58,786 nt of DNA. Origin: Enterococcus dongliensis. Its GTDB lineage: Bacteria > Bacillota > Bacilli > Lactobacillales > Enterococcaceae. Below, in pieces: positions 22,868 to 32,120 of the stretch. The notes under the pieces were generated by a model that did not search any database, was not told the origin of the DNA, and saw only the letters and a program-made list of their open reading frames with translations. The stretch lies in assembly GCF_005405225.1 (NCBI RefSeq), contig NZ_BJDQ01000013.1, forward strand, positions 1-58,786, given 5' to 3'. Position 1 is the first letter of the stretch, and each line of letters begins with the position of its first letter. Position numbers and translations under genes: made by a program.

Positions 22868-24772
22868 CTATCTCTTACGTGTATTGATGGTTTCTGGCTT
22901 TAAAATGATCGCACCCAATGCAGGAACGGTCGTTGTGATTACTTGACTGTACTCTTTAAATTTGGTCGATTGACTTTGACAAACTTCATTATGACGTGTC
23001 CAAGTACCGCCAAATTCTTGCATCTCAGTATTCCAAACTTCTTGATATGTTCCTGGATAGGGCACACCAATTGAAAAATCACGACGTTCAATTGGTGTCA
23101 TATTCAAGATGACGATTAAAAAATCTTTTTTTCGTTTTCCTTTTCGTATAAAAGACAAAACAGATTCTTCTGTATTATCTGCATCGATAATCTCAATTGT
23201 GTCGTAAGAATCTTCCATCTCCCATAAAGCTGGCTGATTTTTATAAAAATCATTTAATCGAGTCGTGAACATCTGCATGGCATGATTCAACGGATCATTT
23301 AAATCGCCCCACTCAAGTCCCTCGTCGAATTTCCATTCCAAAAATTGCCCCCATTCACTACCCATGAACAATAATTTTTTTCCTGGATGTACCATAAGAT
23401 ACGTATATAGATTTCTCAGCTGAGCAAATTGTTTATAACGATCGCCCCACATCTTATGCATCAGACTTTTTTTTCCATGAACGACTTCATCATGGGACAA
23501 AGGCAAAATAAAATTTTCTTGCATCATATACATGAAAGAAAACGTAAGCAAATTGAAATGATCTTTTCGATAAATCGGATCCATTTCATAAAAACGTAAA
23601 ACATCATTCATCCATCCCATGTTCCATTTGAAGTCAAAGCCTAATGACCCGTTTTCGATCAAACCAGTCACGGGAGTTTCAGAAGAACTTTCTTCTGCGA
23701 TCATCAAAACTTCTGGATGTGCCAACTTAATCACTGCATTTAATTTTTGTAGAAAATAATATCCTTCAAAGTTGCGGTTTCCGCCTTCATGATTAGGCGT
23801 CCACGGACCGTCATCATAATCTCGATAAATCATACTCGAAACAGCATCTACCCGGATACCATCGATGTGGAACATCTCAATCCAAAACATCGCGCTAGAG
23901 ATCAAAAAACTCTGAACTTGTGGTTTACCTAGATCAAAATTAATGGAACCCCAGCGATTATTTTTTGCTCGATCAGGATCGGTATACTCAAATTGCGGAG
24001 TGCCGTCATAGTAAGGCAGTGTGTCTTCATTGATGCAATAATGACCTGGGACCCAGTCAACAAATACACCAATATTGTTCAAATGACATGCTTCAACAAA
24101 ATCTTGAAATTGTGCTGGCGTACCATAATAAGAACTCAGAGCAAAATAACCAATCAATTGATAGCCCCATGAACGGTCTAATGGATGTTCCATTAACGGC
24201 ATAAATTCAACATGAGTATATTTTTTTTCGACTAAATAGGGGATCAATTCCTCCGTTAGATCAGCTAAACTATAGGGCGATCCATCTTCATGATGTTTCC
24301 ATGAGCTTGTGTGGATTTCGTAGATATTTATCGGTCGTTTGAATGGATTGGAACGCTTGGTGCGTCCACGCCACAAACCATCTCGCCACTTTTTTTCAGG
24401 GAACTGATACAATTTTGCTGCATTACCAGGGCGTTTTTCAAATCGTATAGCAAAAGGATCAATTTTTAAGAGCTCTCGTCCATCGGCTTGCCGTACTTTA
24501 AACTTATAAAGATCGCCCTCTTTTGCATCCTTGGTAGTTATTTGCCAAACCCCACTCACTTCATCCTTTTCCATTGGTAAAGTATCTTGCCAATCATTAA
24601 AGTCGCCGACTAATGATACCGCCAACGCATTTGGTGCCCATACGCGAAATACATACCCTTCTTCCATTCGATGAGCACCTAAAAAATGGTGTGCATAAAA
24701 ATTTTCTCCTGATAAAAATGTTTTCTTCGCATCAGCCACTTTTCGTGTTGCATCTTGTTTACTGTTTTTCAT
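22868..24772 (-). CDS. glgB: 1,4-alpha-glucan branching enzyme
   Basis: The ATG at 24772 has AAAGGTGG at good spacing and gives 634 residues, normal for the family; the longer frame from 24886 has no support. An N-terminal CBM48 domain ([20 protein letters not shown]) precedes the GH13 barrel with [13 protein letters not shown] (Asp309), VLMIAEESS (Glu360) and [14 protein letters not shown]. It introduces alpha-1,6 branches. It is the first gene of the operon, followed within 11 bases by glgC. Confidence 0.97.
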   Translation of the reverse strand: MKNSKQDATRKVADAKKTFLSGENFYAHHFLGAHRMEEGYVFRVWAPNALAVSLVGDFNDWQDTLPMEKDEVSGVWQITTKDAKEGDLYKFKVRQADGRELLKIDPFAIRFEKRPGNAAKLYQFPEKKWRDGLWRGRTKRSNPFKRPINIYEIHTSSWKHHEDGSPYSLADLTEELIPYLVEKKYTHVEFMPLMEHPLDRSWGYQLIGYFALSSYYGTPAQFQDFVEACHLNNIGVFVDWVPGHYCINEDTLPYYDGTPQFEYTDPDRAKNNRWGSINFDLGKPQVQSFLISSAMFWIEMFHIDGIRVDAVSSMIYRDYDDGPWTPNHEGGNRNFEGYYFLQKLNAVIKLAHPEVLMIAEESSSETPVTGLIENGSLGFDFKWNMGWMNDVLRFYEMDPIYRKDHFNLLTFSFMYMMQENFILPLSHDEVVHGKKSLMHKMWGDRYKQFAQLRNLYTYLMVHPGKKLLFMGSEWGQFLEWKFDEGLEWGDLNDPLNHAMQMFTTRLNDFYKNQPALWEMEDSYDTIEIIDADNTEESVLSFIRKGKRKKDFLIVILNMTPIERRDFSIGVPYPGTYQEVWNTEMQEFGGTWTRHNEVCQSQSTKFKEYSQVITTTVPALGAIILKPETINTRKR

Positions 24773-25139
24773 GAGAACCACCTTTTTAACGCAGAGCGCC
24801 CTTCTATTACAATTTGATGTGTAAAATTTAATAATAAAAATAGATTCCGTTCTATTAAAACAACGAAAATATTTAATAAATAACATTCTAAATATTTTTA
24901 TCGCTATTTTAACAGCGCTAAACTCCTCTTCATTTAATATTATATTATAACAATAATTAAAATAGAAGGCATTTTTTTAAAATTATTAAATCAATTGTTT
25001 TTTTTATATTAAAATAACTTATTTTATTTATATATTTTTCCTTCTATTTGCCTTTTAGCAAAATAATCGTTAGGCTAATAACTATAAGATACGTCAATTG
25101 TTCGAAACAATAGAAAACGAAAAGATTGGGGGTCGTGTA
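24773..25139. promoter_or_regulatory. AT-rich divergent control region for the glycogen operon and the UPF0316 gene
   Basis: The gap is very AT-rich. On the minus strand a TATAAT lies at 24949-24944. Downstream of it, near 24911-24925, TTTAGCGCTGTTAAA shares the AGCGCT core of catabolite-responsive elements but misses outer consensus bases, so CcpA control is only a suggestion. No gene is seen in the gap. Confidence 0.45.
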
Positions 25140-25694
25140 ATGATCGATATAAAAATGTTGGCGATGATTTTTTTTATTAATTTTGCCTATGTCACACTGA
25201 ATACACTTCGTTTTATGCTCACGATGAAAGGCTATCGCATTTTAGCTCCATTAATGAGTATGGTAGAGATCACGATTTATATTCTAGGTCTTTCAATGGT
25301 CTTGGACCGTTTAGACAATCCGATCAATCTACTGACTTATGCATTAGGTTATGCGATTGGGATTAGTGTTGGGATAAAAATTGAAGACAAATTAGCTCTT
25401 GGATACATTATGGTCACTGTTATCTTGCCAACAAATACTGATCAAGAAGCTAGTTTGCCACGAGTTTTACGAAAAAACGGGTACGGAGTCACACAATCTT
25501 ACGGGGAAGGATTGGAAGGAGAGCGGATGGTATTAGAGATTTTATCCCCTCGCAATACGGAACGAACCTTATACGCATTGATTAAAGAGATCGAAGAGCG
25601 TGCCTTCATTATTTCCTATGAACCAAAATATATTTCTGGCGGATTTTGGACCAAAAAAGTTCATAGACGACAAAAAAACAGCGCAAAGCCTTAG
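25140..25694 (+). CDS. UPF0316 family membrane protein
   Basis: Starting at the ATG at 25140, behind GGGGGTCG, the 184-residue protein has three N-terminal transmembrane helices (residues 1-80, including IFFINFAYVTLNTLRFMLT and a GYAIGISVGIKIEDKLALG segment). A cytoplasmic DUF2179-type domain follows, with RVLRKNGYGVTQSYGEGLEG, and the end is very basic (KKVHRRQKNS). The layout matches the UPF0316/YebE group, whose function is unknown; DUF2179 domains may bind nucleotides. Confidence 0.85.
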   Translation: MIDIKMLAMIFFINFAYVTLNTLRFMLTMKGYRILAPLMSMVEITIYILGLSMVLDRLDNPINLLTYALGYAIGISVGIKIEDKLALGYIMVTVILPTNTDQEASLPRVLRKNGYGVTQSYGEGLEGERMVLEILSPRNTERTLYALIKEIEERAFIISYEPKYISGGFWTKKVHRRQKNSAKP

Positions 25695-25711
25695 CTTTAC
25701 GCTGTTTTTTT
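25672..25711. terminator. Bidirectional terminator
   Basis: AACAGCGCAAAG (25677-25688) pairs with CTTTACGCTGTT (25695-25706) with one G-U type difference; A and T runs flank both sides. It serves the two convergent genes and overlaps the stop of the plus-strand one. Confidence 0.88.
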
Positions 25712-26560
25712 CCAGAGAAAACGAATCAATGCATTTTCTAATTCAGCACTTTTAGTAATATTCGAATGACTGCCACTTTTTTCAGTAACGAGTAATTCTT
25801 GATAACTAGCAGCATGCTCTTGCAACAAATAGCGCAATGCAAACGCACTATGAATCGAAACAGAACCATCGCTGTTTGATCCATCCTTTAAATCACCCGC
25901 TACATCAAGGACTTGCAAATTCTTTGGTAATCGATTCATCGCTTTGTCAAAGTATTGATAAATCGGTGTCTCTCCTTTAGGTCCTTCTTTAGTCATCTCA
26001 TAAGCAAAAATCTCTTTAGTTTCTTCAGCAATCTCTAAATCGTTAAACGGTGCCGCGATGGCGACAAATCGTTCCGTCGTCGGTGTTTTTTCGCGGCTAT
26101 CTTCTAATAAATAGCGCAGCGCTGAGACTCCGCCCATCGAATGGCTGACTAAATTGATCCGTGTGATTTTTTGTCGATAAAGATAGTGCATTACGTGGGC
26201 TATCCATTTACTTTGTGTTGTCTCATCGGCCACGTCTTTTGCAAAAAGGACCATAATGGTTGGATTGTCATTATTTTTGTTGATTTTTCCTTCTACAGTC
26301 AATGTTCCATCTGCTTGAACTATGATCGTCATCTCACGTTTCGCGACATTTTCTTTTTCTAATCTGTGCAAAAGCGGACCGAATGAAAAAGAACTTCCTT
26401 CGTAACCGTGAATAAATACAGTTGGAACGTTGGAATAATGAATCCCCTTTTGTTTGACTAACATTCCTGGACTAAAATAGCGGATTTTCATATAATAGCT
26501 CCCAATAAGAAGCAAAAACAAACTCAGCAGCAACAAGATTCCTTTAATTATTCGTTGCAC
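25697..26560 (-). CDS. DUF915-type alpha/beta hydrolase, membrane-anchored
   Basis: The 287-residue protein begins with an uncleaved signal-anchor (IIKGILLLLSLFLLLIGSYY) and continues with an alpha/beta hydrolase domain: VPTVFIHGYEGSSFSFG (oxyanion region) and NLVSHSMGGVSALRYLL with the nucleophile Ser. DGSNSDGSVSIHSAF and a late GSHSNIT supply the other triad residues. DUF915 proteins are surface-associated hydrolases of unknown substrate in lactic acid bacteria. It follows the DUF1803-like gene by five bases, suggesting co-transcription. Confidence 0.88.
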   Translation of the reverse strand: MQRIIKGILLLLSLFLLLIGSYYMKIRYFSPGMLVKQKGIHYSNVPTVFIHGYEGSSFSFGPLLHRLEKENVAKREMTIIVQADGTLTVEGKINKNNDNPTIMVLFAKDVADETTQSKWIAHVMHYLYRQKITRINLVSHSMGGVSALRYLLEDSREKTPTTERFVAIAAPFNDLEIAEETKEIFAYEMTKEGPKGETPIYQYFDKAMNRLPKNLQVLDVAGDLKDGSNSDGSVSIHSAFALRYLLQEHAASYQELLVTEKSGSHSNITKSAELENALIRFLWKKTA

Positions 26561-26564
26561 GTAT

Positions 26565-27362
26565 TCATTCCTTCTTTTTTATCAGATACGTATAACTCGC
26601 TTTACTTTCTAATAACCGATCTGCTAACTGACGTTCAAATAGAAAGCGGGTCTGATCATCCATCGACAGTGAGTGGTCAAGCACAGACTCTTCTTCAAAA
26701 CATGGGATAACAAATTGCCAAGCAGGTTCAGCTTCAAGCACTTGACTAGCAACCAAACTTGTCAAAAAAATTGATTCTCTTCGAGGGGCTTTCCCTGCTG
26801 CTATCCGTTCGATCAGTAAGCCTATCTGATTATTGAAAAACTCACGATTGACATCACCAAGGAGTTCAGCTAGTTTTGGAAATAGTTCTGGTTGTTCAAT
26901 CTTATTAAAATAATTAGGCAATGTCTCTGTTAACGTCCCGCTATGATTAATGGTGACTAGATCAAAATTTTTATGTTCCAAGCGAGTACAAGTCGCTGTT
27001 GGAAAATCGATTGCCAGTGTCTCAGTCAAATTTTCACTCCAAAATTTTTCACTCAACCAAACTAATAATTGTTCATTGGAATATCCAGTCATTTCTGTCA
27101 AGAAATGCTCAACAATTTCTGTCGTTGGATACTCATCTATTACTGAAAGACGAAGATAATACCGACGATCTTGACGAGTGATGATTTTGTGATCGATCAA
27201 GAAATCCAGGTTTTTATCTAAATGCTTTTGTTTTGGGAAAGCTTGTCGTAGTTCGCGTAAGATTACGGGATTTTCTAATTTATTAAAATAGTACAACAAT
27301 TCAGCCATTTCTGGTCTTTTTACTAACTGTTCCGTCTTTTTATCATTCATATAGATATACAT
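26565..27362 (-). CDS. DUF1803-like hypothetical protein
   Basis: The ATG at 27362 is chosen because AAGAAAGGAAACAACC precedes it, giving 265 residues. The N-terminus has a winged-helix appearance (RPEMAELLYYFNKLENPVIL, then DKNLDFLIDHKIITRQDRRYYL). The remainder is helical and acidic with EPAWQFVIPCFEEE near the end. I associate it with the DUF1803 family of streptococci and enterococci from memory, without certainty. It is the first gene of a two-gene unit with the hydrolase. Confidence 0.65.
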   Translation of the reverse strand: MYIYMNDKKTEQLVKRPEMAELLYYFNKLENPVILRELRQAFPKQKHLDKNLDFLIDHKIITRQDRRYYLRLSVIDEYPTTEIVEHFLTEMTGYSNEQLLVWLSEKFWSENLTETLAIDFPTATCTRLEHKNFDLVTINHSGTLTETLPNYFNKIEQPELFPKLAELLGDVNREFFNNQIGLLIERIAAGKAPRRESIFLTSLVASQVLEAEPAWQFVIPCFEEESVLDHSLSMDDQTRFLFERQLADRLLESKASYTYLIKKKE

Positions 27363-27469
27363 GGTTGTTTCCTTTCTTAATGGAAGGAATAATTTATAGT
27401 ATCCCATTAATTCATTAAAGTATAGGTGATAAGTACCCGTAGATTATCTTCAAATAGTCATTTTTTCTA

Positions 27470-27496
27470 CAAAAAAGTGGACTTTCAAAAGTCCAC
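27470..27496 (-). terminator. Terminator of the pyrophosphatase gene
   Basis: GTGGACTTTCAAAAGTCCAC (27477-27496) is a perfect 8-bp stem with a four-base loop; on the minus strand TTTTTT follows. Confidence 0.88.
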
Positions 27497-27508
27497 TCGT
27501 CTTATCAA

Positions 27509-28438
27509 TTATTTTTCAAACGCTGCTGTTAGTTGCGGAACAACTTGTTTTTTCCGTGAGACAACGCCTGGTAAGAAGGCCCGATCATTTTTCAGTTGTA
27601 CATTGAAGGCTTCGGTTACCATTTCTCTTGGTTCCCCAGCTACTAACAGTTCTGAATCCGAATTTAATATATTTGTTACGAGTAATAAGAATAAATCATA
27701 CCCATTTTTAGTATTTTCGGTCAGCATCGCATCCCGCAAAGCATCTTGGCGAGCAAATACTTCATCAAGATCGACTGTATTGACTTGAGCGATCCGAACT
27801 GTTTTATTTGCCATTGGAAATGACTTAGCATCTAAATCTAATAATTCTGCTTCAGATTTATTGCCTAAATTTGTCCCTGCTTTTAATAAATCAAGTCCAT
27901 AACTGTTTCCATCTACACCAGCAATTTGAGCCAATTCATTTGCTGCATCAACGTCTTCTTGAGTACAAGTAGGTGATTTGAATAATAATGTATCAGAAAC
28001 GATTGCTGAAAACATCATGCCTGCAATTTTTGCTGGAACCGCAATGTTGTTTTCTTTATAAAGCTTCAATACGATGGTCGATGTACAACCAACTGGTTCT
28101 GCTCGATAATATAGCGGATTAGCTGTTTGGAAATTAGCGATTCGGTGATGATCAACGACCGCTAAAATATTTAATTCCTCAATATCTGCTACACTTTGTT
28201 GGAATTCATTATGATCGACTAACATTACATCGCTTGTTTCAGCAGCGATTTTTTCTACCACACGTGGAGCTGTCAAACCGAAATGATCCAAAGCAAATTG
28301 TGTTTCTTCATTTGGTGTTCCAAGTGCTACTGCCTCTGCATCTACGCCCAATTCTTTTTGTAAATTAGCAAAGGCGATCGCTGCCCCGATTGCATCTGTA
28401 TCAGGATTTTGATGCCCAAAAATTAAAACTTTTCCCAT
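27509..28438 (-). CDS. ppaC: Manganese-dependent inorganic pyrophosphatase
   Basis: The 309-residue class II pyrophosphatase has the metal-binding [20 protein letters not shown] motif at residues 7-26, the DHH-family signature [10 protein letters not shown], and a C-terminal DHHA2 domain ending with [13 protein letters not shown], the substrate-binding Ser-Arg-Lys-Lys. It hydrolyses pyrophosphate to phosphate in the cytoplasm, driving biosynthetic reactions such as ADP-glucose synthesis. It stands alone with its own terminator. Confidence 0.97.
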   Translation of the reverse strand: MGKVLIFGHQNPDTDAIGAAIAFANLQKELGVDAEAVALGTPNEETQFALDHFGLTAPRVVEKIAAETSDVMLVDHNEFQQSVADIEELNILAVVDHHRIANFQTANPLYYRAEPVGCTSTIVLKLYKENNIAVPAKIAGMMFSAIVSDTLLFKSPTCTQEDVDAANELAQIAGVDGNSYGLDLLKAGTNLGNKSEAELLDLDAKSFPMANKTVRIAQVNTVDLDEVFARQDALRDAMLTENTKNGYDLFLLLVTNILNSDSELLVAGEPREMVTEAFNVQLKNDRAFLPGVVSRKKQVVPQLTAAFEK

Positions 28439-28578
28439 AGTTGATTCGCTCCTTTAAATAAGTTCCTCTTTATCATATCAAAAAAAAGTAAAAGAGCAAC
28501 AACATGCCTCTTTTTTCTCACATAAAACAGTAATTCTTTCTAAATAAACAGCTTCAGCTAAGATTTGCTACTTTTATC

Positions 28579-28617
28579 AAAAAAAGAGGCTGCGACGATC
28601 AAACGTCCACAGCCTTC
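28579..28617 (-). terminator. Terminator of pflA
   Basis: GAGGCTGCGACG pairs with CGTCCACAGCCTTC around a six-base loop, leaving one mismatch; on the minus strand a run of seven T follows. Confidence 0.8.
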
Positions 28618-28620
28618 TTC

Positions 28621-29406
28621 TTAATTGACACGTTCTAAGTAGCCTTTGTAATCTTCTGTATGCAATAATTTCTTTGCATTTTCTACTCGATCATCGGTTG
28701 GTGGTTCGATGCCTTCTAAAGGATAATCCATATCCATCTCGATCCACTTATATTTACCCATTGTGTGATAAGGTAAAATCTCCACTTTATCGACATTATT
28801 TAAACTCTTAATAAATTTATCTAATCGAATTAAAAATTCGTCATAGTCACTTCTAAAAGGTACCAATACATGGCGGATCCAAACAGGTTTATTGATATCT
28901 GAAAGGTATTTTGCCATCGCTAAGATATTATCATTACTTTGTCCAGTCAGTTCTTTATGTTTTTGGTTATCAATTTGTTTAATATCAAATAATACTAAAT
29001 CCGTATATTTCATTAATTCTTCAAATTTAGAGAAAAATGGTTCATCAAAAGTAAATGGATTTCCACAGCTGTCTAAAGTCGTGTTGACCCCCATTGCTTT
29101 TGCTTTTTTGAATAGATCAATCAAGAAGTCGATTTGTAACAATGGTTCACCACCACTTACAGTAATTCCACCCTTTTTACCCCAATAGCTTTGATAATTT
29201 AACGCTTCTTTTAAAACATCTTCAGCCGTTCTTTTTTTCGCTTTAGGATCATTGATCTTCCAAGTATCTGGATTGTGACAAAATTGGCAACGCATCCGAC
29301 AGCCTTGCATAAAGACGATAAAACGTACACCAGGTCCGTCAACGGATCCAAAGCTTTCAATTGAATGGACATTTCCGAAAATCGGTTGTTCAGCCACAGT
29401 AGACAT
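28621..29406 (-). CDS. pflA: Pyruvate formate-lyase activating enzyme
   Basis: The ATG at 29406 follows AGAGGGGGA and gives 261 residues, normal for the family. The radical-SAM cluster motif is CRMRCQFC in FMQGCRMRCQFCHNPDTW, followed by the TVSGGEPLLQ motif that binds SAM. The enzyme makes the glycyl radical on PflB, the gene upstream. A strong hairpin between the genes may lower its level relative to PflB. Activity requires anaerobic conditions. Confidence 0.97.
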   Translation of the reverse strand: MSTVAEQPIFGNVHSIESFGSVDGPGVRFIVFMQGCRMRCQFCHNPDTWKINDPKAKKRTAEDVLKEALNYQSYWGKKGGITVSGGEPLLQIDFLIDLFKKAKAMGVNTTLDSCGNPFTFDEPFFSKFEELMKYTDLVLFDIKQIDNQKHKELTGQSNDNILAMAKYLSDINKPVWIRHVLVPFRSDYDEFLIRLDKFIKSLNNVDKVEILPYHTMGKYKWIEMDMDYPLEGIEPPTDDRVENAKKLLHTEDYKGYLERVN

Positions 29407-29475
29407 AAACAGTCCCCCTCTTTTATATGTAAAAACCTCCACGGAGATTTTTAAAGTTTGCTTTTCATAAACTTT

Positions 29476-29511
29476 AAAAAAGTAAGGCGAATAGACCTCC
29501 GTCCATCCGCC
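29476..29511 (-). terminator. Partial terminator between pflB and pflA
   Basis: GGCGAATAGAC (29486-29496) and GTCCATCCGCC (29501-29511) pair fully if two G-U pairs are allowed, around a CTCC loop. On the minus strand TTACTTTTTT follows. Confidence 0.75.
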
Positions 29512-29543
29512 CTAAACTTTTTTATCTGCTTATTGTATTTTTA

Positions 29544-31835
29544 TTACATTTTTGCGTGGAATGTACGGCTGATTACATCTTCTTGTTGTTCACGAGTCAA
29601 GTCGATGAATTTAACTGCATAACCAGAAACACGAATTGTAAAGTTTGCATATTCTTCTTTTTCTGGATGTTCCATAGCGTCGATTAATTTTTCTTTGCCG
29701 AATACGTTCACGTTCAAGTGGTGAGCGCCTTGGTCAAAGTAACCATTTAAAACGTTAGTCAAGTTTTCGATTCGTTCATCTTCATCATGACCTAATGCAT
29801 CTGGATTGATACTTTGAGTATTTGAAATACCATCTAATGCGTATTCGTAAGGTAATTTTGTCAATGAATTCAATGAAGCCAACAAGCCATTTTGTTCAGC
29901 ACCATAAGATGGGTTTGCCCCTGGAGCTAATGGTTCGCCCGCTTTACGGCCATCAGGCATTGTACCTGTTGCTTTACCGTAAACAACGTTTGAAGTGATT
30001 GTTAAGATTGATGTTGTTGGTTCTGAATTACGGTAAGTATGATAATGTTCTAATTTTTCCATAAATGTCTTCAACAACCATACAGCAATGTCATCTGCAC
30101 GAGCATCATCATTACCATATTTAGGGAATTCGCCTTCAGTCTTGAAGTCTGTTACGATACCATCTTCATCACGGACTGGGAATACTTTTGCGTATTTGAT
30201 TGCTGCTAATGAATCTACTACGTGAGAAAATCCAGCAATACCAGTAGCAAATGTACGTTTCAAGTTTGTATCCATCAATGCTAATTCTGCTGCTTCATAA
30301 TAATATTTATCATGCATGTAGTGGATGGCATTCAATGTATTGACATACATACCAGCTAACCATTCTAACATGTCATCGTATTTAGCCATAACATCGTCAA
30401 AATCTAGCGCATCATCTGAATCGATTGGACGGAAATCAGGTCCAACTTGAACTTTAGATTTTTCATCAACACCACCGTTGATCGCATATAACAACGCTTT
30501 TGCTAAGTTAGCACGAGCACCGAAGAATTGCATTTCTTTACCAGTTTGTGTTGCAGATACACAACAGCAGATTGCATAATCATCTAACCAGATTGGACGC
30601 ATAACATCGTCATTTTCATATTGAATTGATGATGTATCGATTGAAATTTTTGCTGCATATTCTTTGAATCCTTGTGGTAAACGAGAAGAATATAAAACAG
30701 TCAAGTTTGGTTCTGGTGATGGTCCCATGTTTTCTAATGTGTGTAAGAAACGGAAATCATTTTTCGTTACCAATGTACGTCCGTCCATACCCATACCAGC
30801 AATTGATAATGTTGCCCAAACAGGATCGCCTGAGAACAATTCATTGTATGAAGGGATACGTGCAAATTTAACCATGCGTAGTTTCATAACTAGATGGTCG
30901 ATTAATTCTTGAGCGCCATCTTCTGTTAATAGACCATTTTGAATATCACGTTGGATATAAATATCTAAGAAAGTAGAAACACGGCCGATTGACATTGCAG
31001 CACCGTTTTGTTCTTTGATTGCAGCTAGATAGCCAAAGTATGTCCATTGAACAGCTTCTTGAGCATTTTCTGCTGGACGAGAAATATCAAAGCCATAAGC
31101 AGCTGCCATTTCTTTGATGCGTTTCAACGCATTGTATTGATTTGTGATTTCTTCGCGTAAACGAATATCTTCATCAGTAAATTGACCATGTCCACAATTT
31201 TCATGATCTTTAAATTTTTGTTCCATCAAATAATCGATTCCGTATAAAGCTACACGACGATAATCGCCTACGATTCTTCCGCGTCCGTACGTATCAGGTA
31301 AACCAGTAATGATCTTGTTACGACGTGCTGCACGGATTTCTGGTGTGTATACATCGAAGACCGCTTGGTTATGTGTTTTATGATAATCATTGAAGATTTC
31401 AGTGAATTTAGGATTTGGTTCATATCCATAACTTGTCAATGCTTCTTCAGCCATGCGAATCCCACCATAAGGCATGAATGCACGTTTTAAAGGTTTGTCC
31501 GTTTGAATACCAACGATGGCTTCTTTGTCTTTCATCTTTTCATCGATGTAACCAGCGCCATAAGCATTTGCAGCAGAAACAATATCCGCTTCCATGTCTA
31601 ATACGCCACCATTTTCACGTTCTTGTTTTTGTAATCCTTGTAATTTGCCCCATAATTCGTTTGTTGCATCAGTTGGTTCAGCTAAGAAATCTGCGCCGCC
31701 TTCATAAGGTGTGTAGTTTGCTTGGATAAAGTCACGTGTGTTGATTTCACTTTTCCATAGATCGCCTTTGAAGCCTTTCCATGCAGATTTTTCTGTGTTC
31801 TTCATTTTTTCTAGTTCATTTGTTGCAGTTCCCAT
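29544..31835 (-). CDS. pflB: Pyruvate formate-lyase
   Basis: A full-length 763-residue glycyl-radical enzyme. The catalytic cysteines lie in [12 protein letters not shown] near residue 424, and the radical glycine in RVSGYAVKF near residue 735. [20 protein letters not shown] and a long conserved N-terminal domain complete the match. It converts pyruvate and CoA into acetyl-CoA and formate in mixed-acid fermentation. GGAGGTCC precedes the ATG. A promoter and a palindromic site lie upstream, consistent with redox control. Confidence 0.98.
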   Translation of the reverse strand: MGTATNELEKMKNTEKSAWKGFKGDLWKSEINTRDFIQANYTPYEGGADFLAEPTDATNELWGKLQGLQKQERENGGVLDMEADIVSAANAYGAGYIDEKMKDKEAIVGIQTDKPLKRAFMPYGGIRMAEEALTSYGYEPNPKFTEIFNDYHKTHNQAVFDVYTPEIRAARRNKIITGLPDTYGRGRIVGDYRRVALYGIDYLMEQKFKDHENCGHGQFTDEDIRLREEITNQYNALKRIKEMAAAYGFDISRPAENAQEAVQWTYFGYLAAIKEQNGAAMSIGRVSTFLDIYIQRDIQNGLLTEDGAQELIDHLVMKLRMVKFARIPSYNELFSGDPVWATLSIAGMGMDGRTLVTKNDFRFLHTLENMGPSPEPNLTVLYSSRLPQGFKEYAAKISIDTSSIQYENDDVMRPIWLDDYAICCCVSATQTGKEMQFFGARANLAKALLYAINGGVDEKSKVQVGPDFRPIDSDDALDFDDVMAKYDDMLEWLAGMYVNTLNAIHYMHDKYYYEAAELALMDTNLKRTFATGIAGFSHVVDSLAAIKYAKVFPVRDEDGIVTDFKTEGEFPKYGNDDARADDIAVWLLKTFMEKLEHYHTYRNSEPTTSILTITSNVVYGKATGTMPDGRKAGEPLAPGANPSYGAEQNGLLASLNSLTKLPYEYALDGISNTQSINPDALGHDEDERIENLTNVLNGYFDQGAHHLNVNVFGKEKLIDAMEHPEKEEYANFTIRVSGYAVKFIDLTREQQEDVISRTFHAKM

Positions 31836-31888
31836 TTTAAAAGGACCTCCTTAGAATAAAAACTTAATTGCTACAGCTTTATGACCAA

Positions 31889-31972
31889 AGTATAACACAT
31901 AATATTCTTTATGCAAGCCTTTCCTTGTGAAAGATTAATTAGAAAACGAAATATTTTTGTAATCATTTACAA
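31889..31972 (-). promoter_or_regulatory. pflB promoter and upstream palindrome
   Basis: On the minus strand TTGCAT (31916-31911) and TATACT (31894-31889) are spaced by 16 bases. Upstream, TTGTAATCATTTACAA at 31957-31972 is a perfect 6-4-6 palindrome, somewhat like Rex or CRP/FNR sites but with different spacing. The regulator is not identified. Confidence 0.7.
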
Positions 31973-32060
31973 AACATTGATATAAAAGGATTTTCAGCAA
32001 TATTATTCTTTATTTTTTTACGTAGATACACATCTATTTAAATGCTTTTGTGATAGAACA

Positions 32061-32092
32061 AACGGGCAACTGTGTTAATACAGTTGCCCGTT
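32061..32092. terminator. Terminator between parC and the pfl region
   Basis: AACGGGCAACTGT and ACAGTTGCCCGTT form a perfect 13-bp stem with a six-base loop. Flanking T residues are better on the plus strand, but the hairpin follows the parC stop and should end that transcript. Confidence 0.85.
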
Positions 32093-32120
32093 TTTATTAT
32101 AATTATATAGTACAGAAAAG

